A stretch of DNA of 64,000 nucleotides from positions 1 to 64,000 of the forward strand of contig CAWEME010000007.1 in assembly GCA_963810055.1 (NCBI GenBank). The letters run 5' to 3'. Below, piece by piece: positions 10,324 to 20,500 of this stretch. The DNA is from REEB95 sp963810055. Its GTDB lineage: Bacteria; Pseudomonadota; Alphaproteobacteria; ATCC43930; CGMCC-115725. A program made the position numbers and the translations under genes. Under the pieces are notes generated by a model, which was not told where the DNA came from, searched no databases, and worked only from the letters and a program-made list of their open reading frames with translations. Position 1 is the first letter of the stretch. Each line of letters opens with the position of its first letter.

Positions 10324-11506
10324 ATGAAGATCGGGTTTCGCGCGGCTTCGGCCGTGGTCGCGGCATTGCTGTTGACCGGCTTGTGCCCGCCGGTCCGGGC
10401 CGCCGAGACTTACGACATCAACGTCATCCTCTCCCTGACCGGTCCGGGTGCCTTCCTCGGCAAGGGCGAGCAGCAGTCGCTGCAATACGCCGAGAAAACG
10501 GTGAACGATTCAGGCGGCATCCAGGGCCGTCCGGTCAATTTCATCTTCCACGACGACCAGACCAATCCGCAGGTCGCGGTCCAGCTCGCCACCGACATCG
10601 TCGCCATCGAAGCCGGCGGTGATCCTGGGCTCGTCGCTGGTGGCGACCTGCCGCGCCATGATGCCGCTGATGGCGGACGGGCCGGTGATGTACTGCTTCT
10701 CGCCCGGCATCCATCCCGATGCCGGCAGCAACGTCTTCACCGCCAGCGTCTCGACCGTCGATCTCGCCGACGCGGCGATCCGCTATTTCCGCATGAAGGG
10801 CTGGAAGAAATTCGGCCTGATATTCTCGACCGACGCCTCGGGCCAGGACGCGGAGAAGAACATCGACGCGCTTTTGCAAAAGCCCGAGAACAAGGACATC
10901 AAGGTGACGGCGCGCGAGCATTTCAACACCACCGATCTGAGCGTCTCGGCCCAGATCGAGAACATCAAGGCGTCGAAGCCCCAGGCCATGATCGTCTGGA
11001 GCACCGGCTCTCCGGTGGCCACCGTCTTCCGCGCGGTCCAGCAGGCGGGGCTCGACGTGCCCATCGCCACCACCGACGGCAACATGACCTACGCCCAGAT
11101 GACCCAGTACAAGGATTTCCTTCCCCGGCAGCTCTACATTCCCGCGGCGCAATGGGTGGTGCGCGATCCGACGCTGCTCAGCCCGGCGGTCGCGGCCAAG
11201 AGCCGGGTGTTCTACAAAGCCTTCGAGGACAACAGCGCGCAGCCCGACATCGCCTCCGAGTTGGCATGGGAGCCGGGCATGCTGGTGATCGAGGCGCTGA
11301 AGAAGGTCGGAACCGGGGCCAACGCGGCGCAGCTGCGCGCGGCGCTGGCGCAGACCAAGGGCTATGCCGGCGTCAACGGCATCTACGATTTCATCGCCGT
11401 GCCGCAGCGCGGCCTCGACGTCTCCGACACGGTGGTGACGCGCTGGGCGCCGGCCAAGAACCTCTGGGAAATCGTCAGCAAGCCGACCGGCATTCCGCTC
11501 AACTGA
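10324..11506 (+). CDS. ABC importer substrate-binding protein (Peripla_BP_6), frameshifted
   Basis: Periplasmic solute receptor of the hydrophobic/branched-chain amino-acid transporter family, about 394 residues. It has a Sec signal peptide (MKIGFRAASAVVAALLLTGL, cleavage near VRAAE), then INVILSLTGPGAFLGKGEQQ, the normal receptor start. The reading frame shifts near 10612-10618 between LATDIVAIEAGG and VILGSSLVATC; the second part continues to IPLN. A single-base error is more likely than decay because both parts are well conserved. It heads an operon with a fused permease and two ATPases. Beside UbiD genes, the ligand is probably an aromatic acid, but this is inferred. Confidence 0.85.
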
Positions 11507-11516
11507 GCGGGTGGCC

Positions 11517-13449
11517 ATGAACCTCGCGATCCAGATCGTCATCGGCGGGCTGCTGCAGGGCGCGGTCTTCGCCGTCATCGCGCTGGGCTTCTCGCTGGTC
11601 TTCCGGGTCACCGGCGTCATCAACCTGTCGCAGGGCGCGTTCTGCGTGCTGGGCGCGCTGCTGATGTACACCTTCCAGGTGGCGCTGGGCTGGCCGGTGC
11701 TGGTGGCCGCGCTCGCGGCCTCGTTCGGCACCGGGCTCTTCGGACTGGCGCTGGGCGCGGCAACCTTCGTGCCGGCGCTGCCGCGGCTTCCTCCCAGCTC
11801 CATGCTGGTGATGACGGCGGGTCTCTTGACGCTGATCGAAGGCCTGTTGCTGGTGTTCTGGTCGAGCCAGCCCTATGCCCTGCCGCCCTTTTCGGGCGAG
11901 GCGCCGGTGCTGATCGGCGAGATCCGCGTGCCGACCCAGGGCTTCTGGATCGCCGGCATCGCCGCCTCGATCATCGCCGCGCTGTGGCTTTTGATCCAGC
12001 GCACCACATCTCGGCATGGCGCTCAGGGCCTGCGCCGAGAACCGCATGGCGGCGCGGCTCATGGGCATCGACGTGCCGCGCATGACGCTCCTCAGCTTCG
12101 GCCTGGCCGCGCTCATCGCCGGCATCAGCGGCATCGCCGTGGCGCCGATCACCTCGCTCGAATTCGACACCGGCCGTTTCTTCACCAATTTCGGGTTCAT
12201 TTCCGTCGCCATCGGCGGCATGGGCTCCTTTATCGGCTCGGTGTTCGGCGGCCTTTTCCTGGGCGTGGCCGAGCAGGTGGCGGCGGGCTACGTCTCCTCG
12301 CTGTTCGCCAATGCGCTGGCTTTGGCGCTTCTGCTGGCGGTGCTGTTGTGGCGGCCCAACGGCCTCTTTCCGGTGGGCCCGGCGCGGCGCACCGACGTGC
12401 GCGACGAGCAGCGGGTCTACCGCGCCATCCTGCGCATCGAGGGCAAGGGCGGCCTGGTCTTCGGGATCGCGGCCGTGGTTTTGCTGCTGGCGCTGCCCTG
12501 GATACTGCCCGGCCGCAGCATCCTGAGCTCGCTGGTCATCACCGGCATCCTCTACATCGCCGTGCTCGGCCTCGACGTGCTGATGGGCTTCGCCGGGCAG
12601 GTGAGCCTGGGCCAGGCCGGGTTCATGGCCATCGGCGGCTACACCGCCTCCATCCTGGCCGTGACCTATGGCGTCTCGCCGCTTTTGGGCACGCTGGCCG
12701 GCATGGCGCTCTCGCTGGTGTCGGCGCTGGCCTTGTCCTCCGTCACCTTGCGCTTGCGCGGCCATTACCTGGCGCTGGCGACGCTCGCCTTCGGCCTGCT
12801 GGTCGATTCCTTGACCGTGGGCATGACCGACACCACCGGCGGGCCTTCGGGCCTGGCCGGCATCCCGTCCTTCGCCGTGGCCGGCTTCAGCTTTTCGTCG
12901 CCGTTGTCGATGTATTACCTGGTGGCGGGCATCATCGTGGTCTTGGTGCTGCTGCTTTTGGGCGGCATGCGTTCGAGCTTCGGCCGCGCCTTGAAGACGG
13001 TCAGGACCGACCCGATCGCGGCCGCCGCGCTCGGCGTCAACGTGGTGCGCATCAAGCTCGCCGCGGTGCTGATCAGCGCCGTGCTCGGCTCGCTCTCGGG
13101 CAGCCTCTACGCCTTCTATTTCCATTTCCTGTCGCCCGAGATGGTCGGCACGCCGCGCTCCTTCGAGATGATCGCCATGCTGGTGGCGGGCGGCGAAGGC
13201 ACGCTGATCGGCCCGATCCTGGGCGTGGCGCTCTTGACCTTGCTGCCCACCGTCTTCCAGCCCCTCGCGCTCTACAAGACCTTCGCCGAGGGCGCGATCC
13301 TGGTGATGTGTTTCCTCTGGCTGCGCGATGGCATGTTCGGCGCCTTGGCCGCGCCGGTGACGGGATTCTTCCGCCGCAGAGCGCAGCCGGGCGTTGCCCC
13401 CTACCCCGCCGGCGAGGCCGGCAAAATCAAAGGCCGGGCGCATGACTGA
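11517..13449 (+). CDS. fused LivH-LivM type ABC permease, frameshifted
   Basis: Two inner-membrane permease domains in one polypeptide of about 643 residues. The LivH-like half (IVIGGLLQGAVFAVIALGFS, then the CAENRMAARLMGID cytoplasmic loop) runs directly into a LivM-like half (ITGILYIAVLGLDVLMGFAG, VRTDPIAAAALGVNV). No stop or start separates the halves, so the fusion looks natural. One base is missing near 12009 (QRTT / GMALRACAENR), where the frame changes. The ATG at 11517 is chosen over a GTG at 11511. The end overlaps the next gene by eight bases. Together with the ATPases it forms the membrane part of the importer. Confidence 0.85.
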
Positions 13450-14210
13450 AACGGCGCTGGAGGTAAAAAATCTCTGGAAGAGCTTCGGCGGCGTGAAGGC
13501 GATTTCCGATGTGAGCCTCACCGTGCCCCAGGGCAGCCTCACCGCCGTGATCGGCCCTAACGGCGCGGGCAAGACCACGTTGTTCAATCTGGTGACCAAC
13601 CTTTACCCGGCCGATGCGGGCGAGGTGAAATTCTACGGCGAGTCCATCCTGGGCCTCGGCGCGGGCGAGATCGCGGCGCGCGGCCTGATCCGCACCTTCC
13701 AGACCGCGCGGATTTTTCCCGGCATGAGCGCGCTCGAAAACGCGCTCGCGGGAGCGCACATGCATGCGAAAAGCGCGGCCTGGCGGCAGATGCTGTGGCT
13801 GCCTGGGGCGCGGCGCGAGGAACACGCGCTTGCGGCCAAGGCCGATGCGCTGTTGGAGCTGGTGGGGCTGTCGTCTTTCCGGGAATGCGCCGGCGACCGA
13901 TCTGCCCATGGGCGGGCAGAAGCTGTTGGAAGTGGTGCGCGCGCTGATGGCCGGACCGCGGCTTTTGCTGCTGGACGAGCCCGCCGCCGGGTTGAACGAC
14001 GCCGAAACCGCGGATTTGGCCGAGCTGTTGCGCGCGGTGCGCGACAGCGGCATCACCGTGATCGTGGTCGAGCACAACATGTCTCTGGTCATGGGCGTGG
14101 CGGACCGGGTGATCGTGATGGACGCCGGCAAGACCGTGGCGGCCGGAGCGCCGCGCGACATCCAAAAGGACAAGCGCGTCATCGCCGCTTATGTCGGGGA
14201 GGAAGCGTGA
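13442..14210 (+). CDS. LivG-type ABC transporter ATPase, frameshifted
   Basis: ATP-binding subunit of the importer, about 256 residues. Walker A is GPNGAGKTTLFN near residue 40, followed by the LivG-typical GLIRTFQTARIFPGMSALEN. The signature LPMGGQKLLEVVRALM and Walker B LLLLDEPAAGL lie in a second frame, so one base is lost or gained near 13895-13905. The H-loop is VVEHNMSLV. The end TGA overlaps the ATG of the following livF-like gene by one base, showing translational coupling. Confidence 0.87.
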
Positions 14211-14998
14211 TGCTCGAATTGAAGGGCGTTTCCACCGGCTATGATTCCGCCAACGTCGTCCACGACGTCGACATCACGGTGGGCGCGGGCGAGATCGTTT
14301 CGCTGGTCGGCGCCAACGGCGCGGGCAAGTCGACCCTGGTCAAGACCATTTCCGGCCTGCTCGCCATCCGTGCCGGCCAGATAACCCTGGAAGGCCAACG
14401 CATCGACTCCTTGAGCCCGCGCGCCCGCGTGCTCCGGGGGATAGCGCACGTGCCCGAGGGCCGCCAGGTTTTCGGCGGGCTGACGGTGGAGGAAAACCTC
14501 CGCCTCGGTGCCTATGCCCAGCGCAAGAGCTTGTCCGAGCAAGAGATGAGGAAGCGCATCGAGACCGTGTGCGAGCGCTTTCCCGTGCTGCTCGAGCGCC
14601 GGCGCGAGCACGTGGTCAATCTCTCGGGCGGGCAACAGCAGATGCTGGTGATCGCGCGCGGATTGATGGCCTCGCCCCGCATCCTGGTTTTGGACGAGCC
14701 TTCGCTGGGATTGGCGCCGGTGCTGGTGTCGGAGATCTTCCGGATGATCGCCGCCTTGCGCTCCGAAGGCCGCGCCATCCTGCTGTCCGAGCAGAACGCC
14801 AAGCTCTCGCTGGCGATTTCCGACCGCGCCTACGTGATCGAGAACGGACGCGTGGCGCTCAGCGGCACCGGCAAGGCCCTGCTCAAGAATCCGGAAGTGG
14901 CCGAGCGTTATCTCGGCGTCGGCAAGGCGGTGAGCGTCGCCGACGCGCCGCGCCACGCGAAGATGGTGAAGCGCCTCAAGGAGATTTTCGCGGGGTGA
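14210..14998 (+). CDS. LivF-type ABC transporter ATPase
   Basis: Second ATPase of the importer, 262 residues and uninterrupted. Walker A GANGAGKSTLVKT is at about 38-50, the signature NLSGGQQQMLVIARGLM near 140, Walker B ILVLDEPSLGLAP just after, and the switch segment LLSEQNA. The carboxy end is about 25 residues longer than usual LivF (KAVSVADAPRHAKMVKRLKE). It is coupled to the preceding livG-like gene by a TGATG overlap. It closes the five-function transporter cassette. Confidence 0.92.
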   Translation: MLELKGVSTGYDSANVVHDVDITVGAGEIVSLVGANGAGKSTLVKTISGLLAIRAGQITLEGQRIDSLSPRARVLRGIAHVPEGRQVFGGLTVEENLRLGAYAQRKSLSEQEMRKRIETVCERFPVLLERRREHVVNLSGGQQQMLVIARGLMASPRILVLDEPSLGLAPVLVSEIFRMIAALRSEGRAILLSEQNAKLSLAISDRAYVIENGRVALSGTGKALLKNPEVAERYLGVGKAVSVADAPRHAKMVKRLKEIFAG

Positions 14999-15090
14999 TT
15001 GTTCCGCCGCGTCCGGCGCGGGAAGCCGAGAAAATCCACTGGCCGCGCCCGAATTCAAATACAATGCCGCCTTCTCCTCCGCCGAACGGG

Positions 15091-15585
15091 ATGGACGCTG
15101 TCGCCATGAGTGCCGATCTCGCCGATCGCATCGGTGCATTCCTTGCGGCTCACCACGTGATGTCGCTCGCCACGTCCGGACCGGACGGACCGCACGCCGC
15201 GAACCTGTTTTATGCGTGCGACGGCTTGGCGCTGGTTTGGGTTTCCGAGCCTGATACCCGGCATTCCCGCGACATCGAGGCCGATTCCCGCGTTGCGGCG
15301 ACGATCGCGCCGGATTACTCTGATTTCGCCGTTATTCGCGGCGTGCAGATCGCGGGCACGGCGCGCCGGATCGTGGCGGAGGACCACCGGATGCGGCTTC
15401 TGGCGTTGCTCGAGGCGCGTTATCCCTTCCTGCGGCAATCGGCGGCGGGGCCGGCGGAATTGCGCCAAGCCTATGCCAGGATATCGGTCTATCGCCTGGA
15501 GCCGGCGCGTTTGGTTATGATCGACAACACCAAGGGCTTCGGCCATAAGGAAACGCTCGCGTTATCGACGGAATTCTCGAAGTGA
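15091..15585 (+). CDS. pyridoxamine-5'-phosphate-oxidase-like FMN-binding split-barrel protein
   Basis: A 164-residue protein of the PNPOx-like split-barrel family. It has the amino-terminal helix plus strand HHVMSLATSGPDGPHAANLFY, a central WVSEPDTRHSRDIEADSRVAATI block that usually contacts flavin phosphate, and GVQIAGTARRI. ATG codons at 15064, 15091 and 15106 are possible; none has a strong ribosome site and 15091 is a compromise. It sits 63 bases before ubiX, so a role in flavin or heme handling is conceivable. Members of this family bind FMN, F420 or heme, so the cofactor cannot be fixed from sequence. Confidence 0.65.
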   Translation: MDAVAMSADLADRIGAFLAAHHVMSLATSGPDGPHAANLFYACDGLALVWVSEPDTRHSRDIEADSRVAATIAPDYSDFAVIRGVQIAGTARRIVAEDHRMRLLALLEARYPFLRQSAAGPAELRQAYARISVYRLEPARLVMIDNTKGFGHKETLALSTEFSK

Positions 15586-15648
15586 CGAACCGATGAGCAT
15601 GGCGGCGCGGAAATGCCCGGGCGCTTCCGCCAACGGGGAGGGAGAAAA

Positions 15649-16251
15649 ATGCGACGCCTGATCGTTGCCCTGACCGGCGCAACCGGCGCCATCCTCGGCG
15701 TGCGGCTGCTCGAGGCGCTGAAGGACAGCGAGGTCGAATCGCATCTCATCGTCAGCAAGTGGGCGCAACGCACCATCGAACACGAGACGCCCTATACCGT
15801 GAAGCAGGTATGCGCGCTCGCCACCGTCAATCACAGTCCGACCAACATGGCGGCGGAGATTTCGTCGGGTTCCTTCATCACCGAGGGGATGGTGGTGATC
15901 CCCTGCTCGATGCGCACGCTGGCCTGCATCGCGCATGGTTACGGCGAACACCTGGTGCACCGCGCCGCCGACGTCATTCTCAAGGAGCGGCGCCGCCTCG
16001 TTTTGGTCGCGCGCGAATCGCCCTTATCCGAAGTGCATCTTGAAAACATGCTGAAGCTGGCGCGGATCGGGGTTTCGATCATTCCGCCGATGCCCGCCTT
16101 TTACAATCATCCCCAATCCATCAACGACATCGTCGATCATATCGTGACGCGGGTGCTGGATCATTTCGGCATCGAAACCTCTTTCGCGAAACGCTGGGAC
16201 GGCCGCATGAAAAACCTGGCGAAAGCGGAAGACAAGCTGAGCAACGAATAA
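15649..16251 (+). CDS. ubiX: UbiX-like flavin prenyltransferase
   Basis: A 200-residue flavoprotein of the UbiX/Pad1 family. It joins a dimethylallyl group to FMN to make the prenyl-FMN cofactor that UbiD enzymes need. Diagnostic stretches are VALTGATGAILGVRLLEAL (flavin binding), SSGSFITEGMVVIPCSMRTLACIAHGYG with the catalytic Ser/Cys region, and RLVLVARESPLSEVHLENM. A GGGGAGGG ribosome site precedes the ATG. It is the only ubiX in a window with four UbiD genes, so it presumably serves them all. The gene is complete. Confidence 0.95.
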   Translation: MRRLIVALTGATGAILGVRLLEALKDSEVESHLIVSKWAQRTIEHETPYTVKQVCALATVNHSPTNMAAEISSGSFITEGMVVIPCSMRTLACIAHGYGEHLVHRAADVILKERRRLVLVARESPLSEVHLENMLKLARIGVSIIPPMPAFYNHPQSINDIVDHIVTRVLDHFGIETSFAKRWDGRMKNLAKAEDKLSNE

Positions 16252-16256
16252 AAATC

Positions 16257-16709
16257 TCACCAGCCGATCAGGAAATCGATCGAATACCGCCCGCCGCCGT
16301 GGAAAACGAAGAAGAGGGCGGAGACCGCCCAAAGCAACGGGTATTCGAGTCCCAGCTTGTTCCAGAAATATCCGTCGGCGCGCGCGTGATCGACCGTCGA
16401 GCCCAGCATGAACACGGATACCAGAAACGCGGCTAAACGCGTGCACAACCCCAGCGCCAGCATCGGTCCGGCGACGAATTCCACGATCCACACCACCGTC
16501 GCCCAGAACATGCCGGGCCGGTAACCCGACTTGGCCAGCGACGCGGCCAACGCGGCCTTGTTCAGGAGCCGCGACCCGCTGTTCGGAAAGAAGCCGTAGA
16601 ACGCCCGGAGGCCGTGCGGAATCAGCAAGAGGCCGACGGTCGCGCGCAGCAGAACCTCGGCCGCCGCCGACAGGGATTCCAGGAAACCGGGATCAAGATG
16701 GGCGGGCAA
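16257..16709 (-). CDS. DoxX-family membrane protein
   Basis: A 150-residue DoxX/DoxD-like protein with four likely membrane helices (LLRATVGLLLIPHGLRAFYG, then FWATVVWIVEFVAGPMLALG, a third near RLAAFLVSVFMLGS and a fourth near LLWAVSALFFVF). The only start is TTG at 16709, seven bases beyond the stop of the iron-sulfur subunit gene, so it is the third gene of that operon. DoxX proteins are associated with quinone-linked or redox membrane systems. A role in docking or electron transfer for the Mo enzyme is inference. Confidence 0.75.
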   Translation of the reverse strand: MPAHLDPGFLESLSAAAEVLLRATVGLLLIPHGLRAFYGFFPNSGSRLLNKAALAASLAKSGYRPGMFWATVVWIVEFVAGPMLALGLCTRLAAFLVSVFMLGSTVDHARADGYFWNKLGLEYPLLWAVSALFFVFHGGGRYSIDFLIGW

Positions 16710-16715
16710 GCGATT

Positions 16716-17555
16716 CTACAATTGTATCTCGCCGAGATTGATGCTGGATCCCAGTTCCGCGGTCAGCACCTTCTTGGCCCGGCCCTTGGCCGCGATCTCG
16801 ACGGAATAGCGGCCCGAACCTTCCGCGAGCTTGTCGAACTTGAAATCGCCGTAATTGTCGGTCGTGGTTTCGGCGACCGTCTTGCCGTCCTTCGAGAGCC
16901 GCACGCTGGCGCCTTCGACGCAATCGACCGCGCCATCGAGCTTCGCCGAGACGGAGCCGCCGATGAAGCAGGTCGCGTAGCGCCATAGGTTCTTGTAATA
17001 GACGCGCGGCTTGGCGCCGAGTTCCGCCTTCATCACCTCGAGGCCCTGCTCGCGCGCCAGAAGCGCCATGTCCTCGTCTTCGAGCTTCACGGTCTTCATC
17101 GCGCCGGTCGGACAGGACTGGTCCCCGCGGGTCTTGTCCCAGCCCTGGTCCAGAAGATGCGCGTCGAAGGGCCAGGCCTGCGGGATCTGGAGTTCCTCGT
17201 TCCACCAGATATGGCCGTAGGGACAGGCCTCGACCAGGTGTTTCTGCCCCTTGGCCTTTTCCGGATCGATCAGCACGATGCCGTCGTCCCGCTTGGCGAT
17301 GGCGCCGTTCTTCGCCGCCTCGATGCAGGGTGCGTTGTCGCAGTGGTTGCACATCGTGGGAACATAGGCGATGTCCATCATCGGAATCTGTCCCCGTTCC
17401 TTCTGCAGGATATTGATCCACTTGTGCCCATGCTTCGGCATCGGCGCGGCATAACCGGGGAAATCGTTGCCGATGTATTCGTCCATCGCCGCGAGCGTGC
17501 ACAGATTGCAATTCGTGCACTCAGCGACGTCGATGATCATGTTCCACTTCTTCAT
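16716..17555 (-). CDS. transhydroxylase/resorcinol-hydroxylase-type iron-sulfur subunit
   Basis: A 279-residue beta subunit with the same layout as pyrogallol-phloroglucinol transhydroxylase: a ferredoxin-like part (residues 1-165), then KPRVYYKNLWRY and a carboxy beta-sandwich domain (CVEGASVRLSKDG to INLGEIQL). The ferredoxin part holds eight cysteines, C13, C16, C19, C69, C72, C77, C111 and C148, enough for two [4Fe-4S] clusters. The Pelobacter protein, as I recall it, has twelve for three clusters; here A23, W128, D131 and about G144 replace four. It starts 18 bases after the alpha gene ends and is followed by DoxX. It has no Tat or Sec signal, so a cytoplasmic site is likely. Confidence 0.88.
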   Translation of the reverse strand: MKKWNMIIDVAECTNCNLCTLAAMDEYIGNDFPGYAAPMPKHGHKWINILQKERGQIPMMDIAYVPTMCNHCDNAPCIEAAKNGAIAKRDDGIVLIDPEKAKGQKHLVEACPYGHIWWNEELQIPQAWPFDAHLLDQGWDKTRGDQSCPTGAMKTVKLEDEDMALLAREQGLEVMKAELGAKPRVYYKNLWRYATCFIGGSVSAKLDGAVDCVEGASVRLSKDGKTVAETTTDNYGDFKFDKLAEGSGRYSVEIAAKGRAKKVLTAELGSSINLGEIQL

Positions 17556-17573
17556 GGGCGCCTTCCCCCGCCG

Positions 17574-20500
17574 CTATTGCGCCGGCACACGATCTTCGAG
17601 CCTCAATCCGGACGGAAGCCCGCGTTCCTTGCTTTCGGCGAAGGCCTCGGAAATGTACTCGGTCTTGCCGTCCCAGCGCTCGACCTGGACGAGCGAGTTG
17701 GCGCCCGCCGTCGAATGGGTGGTCTTGGTCTGGGTCTTGTGCGGCGTCAGCAGGTTGAGGACGCCGCCGCGGTCCACCGATTTGCCCGGCTCGCCCATCG
17801 GCGCGTAGATCGCCGAGGATTCGTAGCCGTGGCAGACGCCGCGCGGCAGGCGCTGCGTCGGCAAGGCGGCGCAGATAACCGCGCCGCGGTCGTTGTAGAC
17901 CTTGACCAGGTCGTGCTTCTTGATTCCGAGTTGCTTGGCGTCCTCCGCGTTGAGGCGCAGCACGAGATAGTACCAACCGCCGACATTGACGCGGTGGTCC
18001 TCGATATTGAGGAGGAAGCTGTCCTTGCCGTCGCCCTGGGTGTGGTAGCTGAACTTCGAATGCGGCGTCAGGAGCTGGAGCGGATATTTTCGGAAAAGCG
18101 CGCCCGAATGCGGCCCTTCCCATGACGGCTCGTATTTGACGATCGGCGGCCGCTCCGGATCCTTGAAGCGCTTGAGGCTGTTGCACTCGAATTCGAGCTT
18201 GCCCGACTGGGTCTGCAGCCCCTTGAGGTATTCGCCGGCATAATCGGACGGCAGCGGCTGCGGCTCGGGCACGTCCTTTTTGCGGTTCTCCCAGAACCAG
18301 CGGAACGAAACCGGCGCGCGCAGCTTCTCCTTCTCGGCCGGCACGACGTAATAACCCTTTCGGATGAACTCCTTCCACGAGATGCGTTCGGGCAAATCGG
18401 ACGCATCGAATTGCCGTTTCACCCAGTCGATTTCGTTGACGCCCTCCGAGAAGTAATTGGCGAGGCCGAGGCGCTTGCTGAGCTCGTTGAAGATCCAGTA
18501 GTCGGACTTCGATTCGCCCATCGGCGCGATCGCCGGCGCCTGGAAAACGATGACGCGGTGATTGAGCTGCTGATGGCCGTGATGGGCGTAACCGCCGAGC
18601 CCGGCCCACTCGCTGATATCGGGGCGCTCGAAATTGGTGCACGCCGGCAGGATCACGTCGGCGAATTTCGCCTCGCCCTCGAACCAGATCGACTGGTTGA
18701 CGACGAATTCGAGATTCGGCGACTGGTACATCCGCATGTGCCGATGGGTGTTGTTCATGGTCGCGATCATCGAGCCGCCGTATTTGTAGAGCATCCTGAC
18801 CGGCGCATGGCCGGGCGCCGGATAGCTGAACTTGGCGAACTGATGCTCGATCGACTTGCCGACCCAGGGATAGCCCTCCGCTTTGCCGTCGATGATCGCC
18901 TCGGGCATGAAGAGGCGCGGAATTTTCTGGAAGGGCGTGTTCATCGTCGGCAGCTGCGGCATGCGCTGGTAAAGCTCGACCGGCATCGAGGTGTTCTCGA
19001 GATCGCCGGACATGCCGCCGTCGGCGTAACCGGGGAAATAGAAATTGAAGTCGAGCGGGCAACCCCATTGCAGATTGCCCATGTTGACGCCGGGCTTGCC
19101 GAGGCCCTGCATCGCGATCAGGCACACCATGGTGCGCGCCCATTGGATGCCGGTCTGATTGCGGCAGGCGCCGCCGTGTCCGTTGCCCCATCCGCCGGGC
19201 GCGAGATAGACGCGCTTGCGGCCCCATTCGCGCGCCAGCGCGCGCACGTCCTTGGCCGGCACGCCGGTTTCGGCTTCCTGCCATTCGGGCGTCTTAGGGA
19301 TGCCGTCCTCCTCGCCCAGCAGATACGCCTTCCACTTGTCGAAGCCGATGGTATGGGATGCGACGTATTCCTTGTCGTAGAGATTTTCCTTGATCCAGAC
19401 ATAGGCGATGGCCATGGCCATCGCGGGCGAGGTCGTCGGCCGTGGCGCGAACCATTTGCCCGGCAGGAACTGCGCCGACGCGTTGTAGTAGGGATCGATG
19501 TGGACGACCTTGATGCCGAGCTTCGGGTTCTTGAGCCATTGCCGGCGTACCGTGCCCTCCTGGGCGCCATAAGAACCGCTGGTGCTCTCCGGATCCGAGG
19601 CCCAGAACACGATCATCTCGCAGCTCTGGAGGCAGTCCTCGACCGTGCCGTAGGTCTCGCTTTGGCCGACGCGCAGCGTGTAACCCCAGTGATGGGCCGC
19701 CCCCCAATACCAGCCTTCCCAGGAATCGGGATTATGATGGACCTGGGTGTGGCCGACGGCGTTGCGGAAGCGATAAAGCGCCGACAGGTAGTAGCCGATA
19801 TTGCCCCAGGTGTGATGCGACCCGTGCGACACCGCCATCACGCCCGGCCCATAGGTGCTTTTCAGGTGCTTGATTTGGTTCGCGACGAGATCGAGCGCCT
19901 CATCCCACGAGATCCGCACGTAACCGGACTTGCCGCGGTTCTGCGGGTTGATCTTGCCGTTCGGATCGAAATCGACGCGCTTCATGGGATAGAGCAGCCG
20001 GTCGGGCGAATAGATGATCGATTTGGCGTTCTGGCCGTGTGGCGACAAGGTGGTCTTGCGCGGCGGCGTGAACTTCAAGCCGCGCGCCTCGATCGTCCAG
20101 GGACCCGCGTCGGTGTCGTCGAACTCGATCGGCGTCATGCGGACGATCTTGCCGTCCTTGACGTAGATAAAGACCGGGCCGCCATTGGTCATGTTGCAGT
20201 AACGGATCATGCCGTCCGGCATCTTGGTGCCGAATTTCCAGCCGACGGTCTGGGCCATCATCAGCGTCTGGGCAAACCAGTTCGTCAGGTCCTCGGGCCC
20301 ATCGACGCCGAGTTTGAAATCCTTTTGCGCGTTGATCTGATTGAGCCAATTGATCGGCGGAGTCAAAAGCTTGGCGCCGAGCGCCGCGTTCTTGAACAGC
20401 AGCTTGATATCGGGATTGGCGTGCCTTCCGGCGCCGGAAGAAAATTTGCCGTCACGGAATGCAAACCAACGCCCGGCCTCTTCATCCCGCGCGAGGAACT

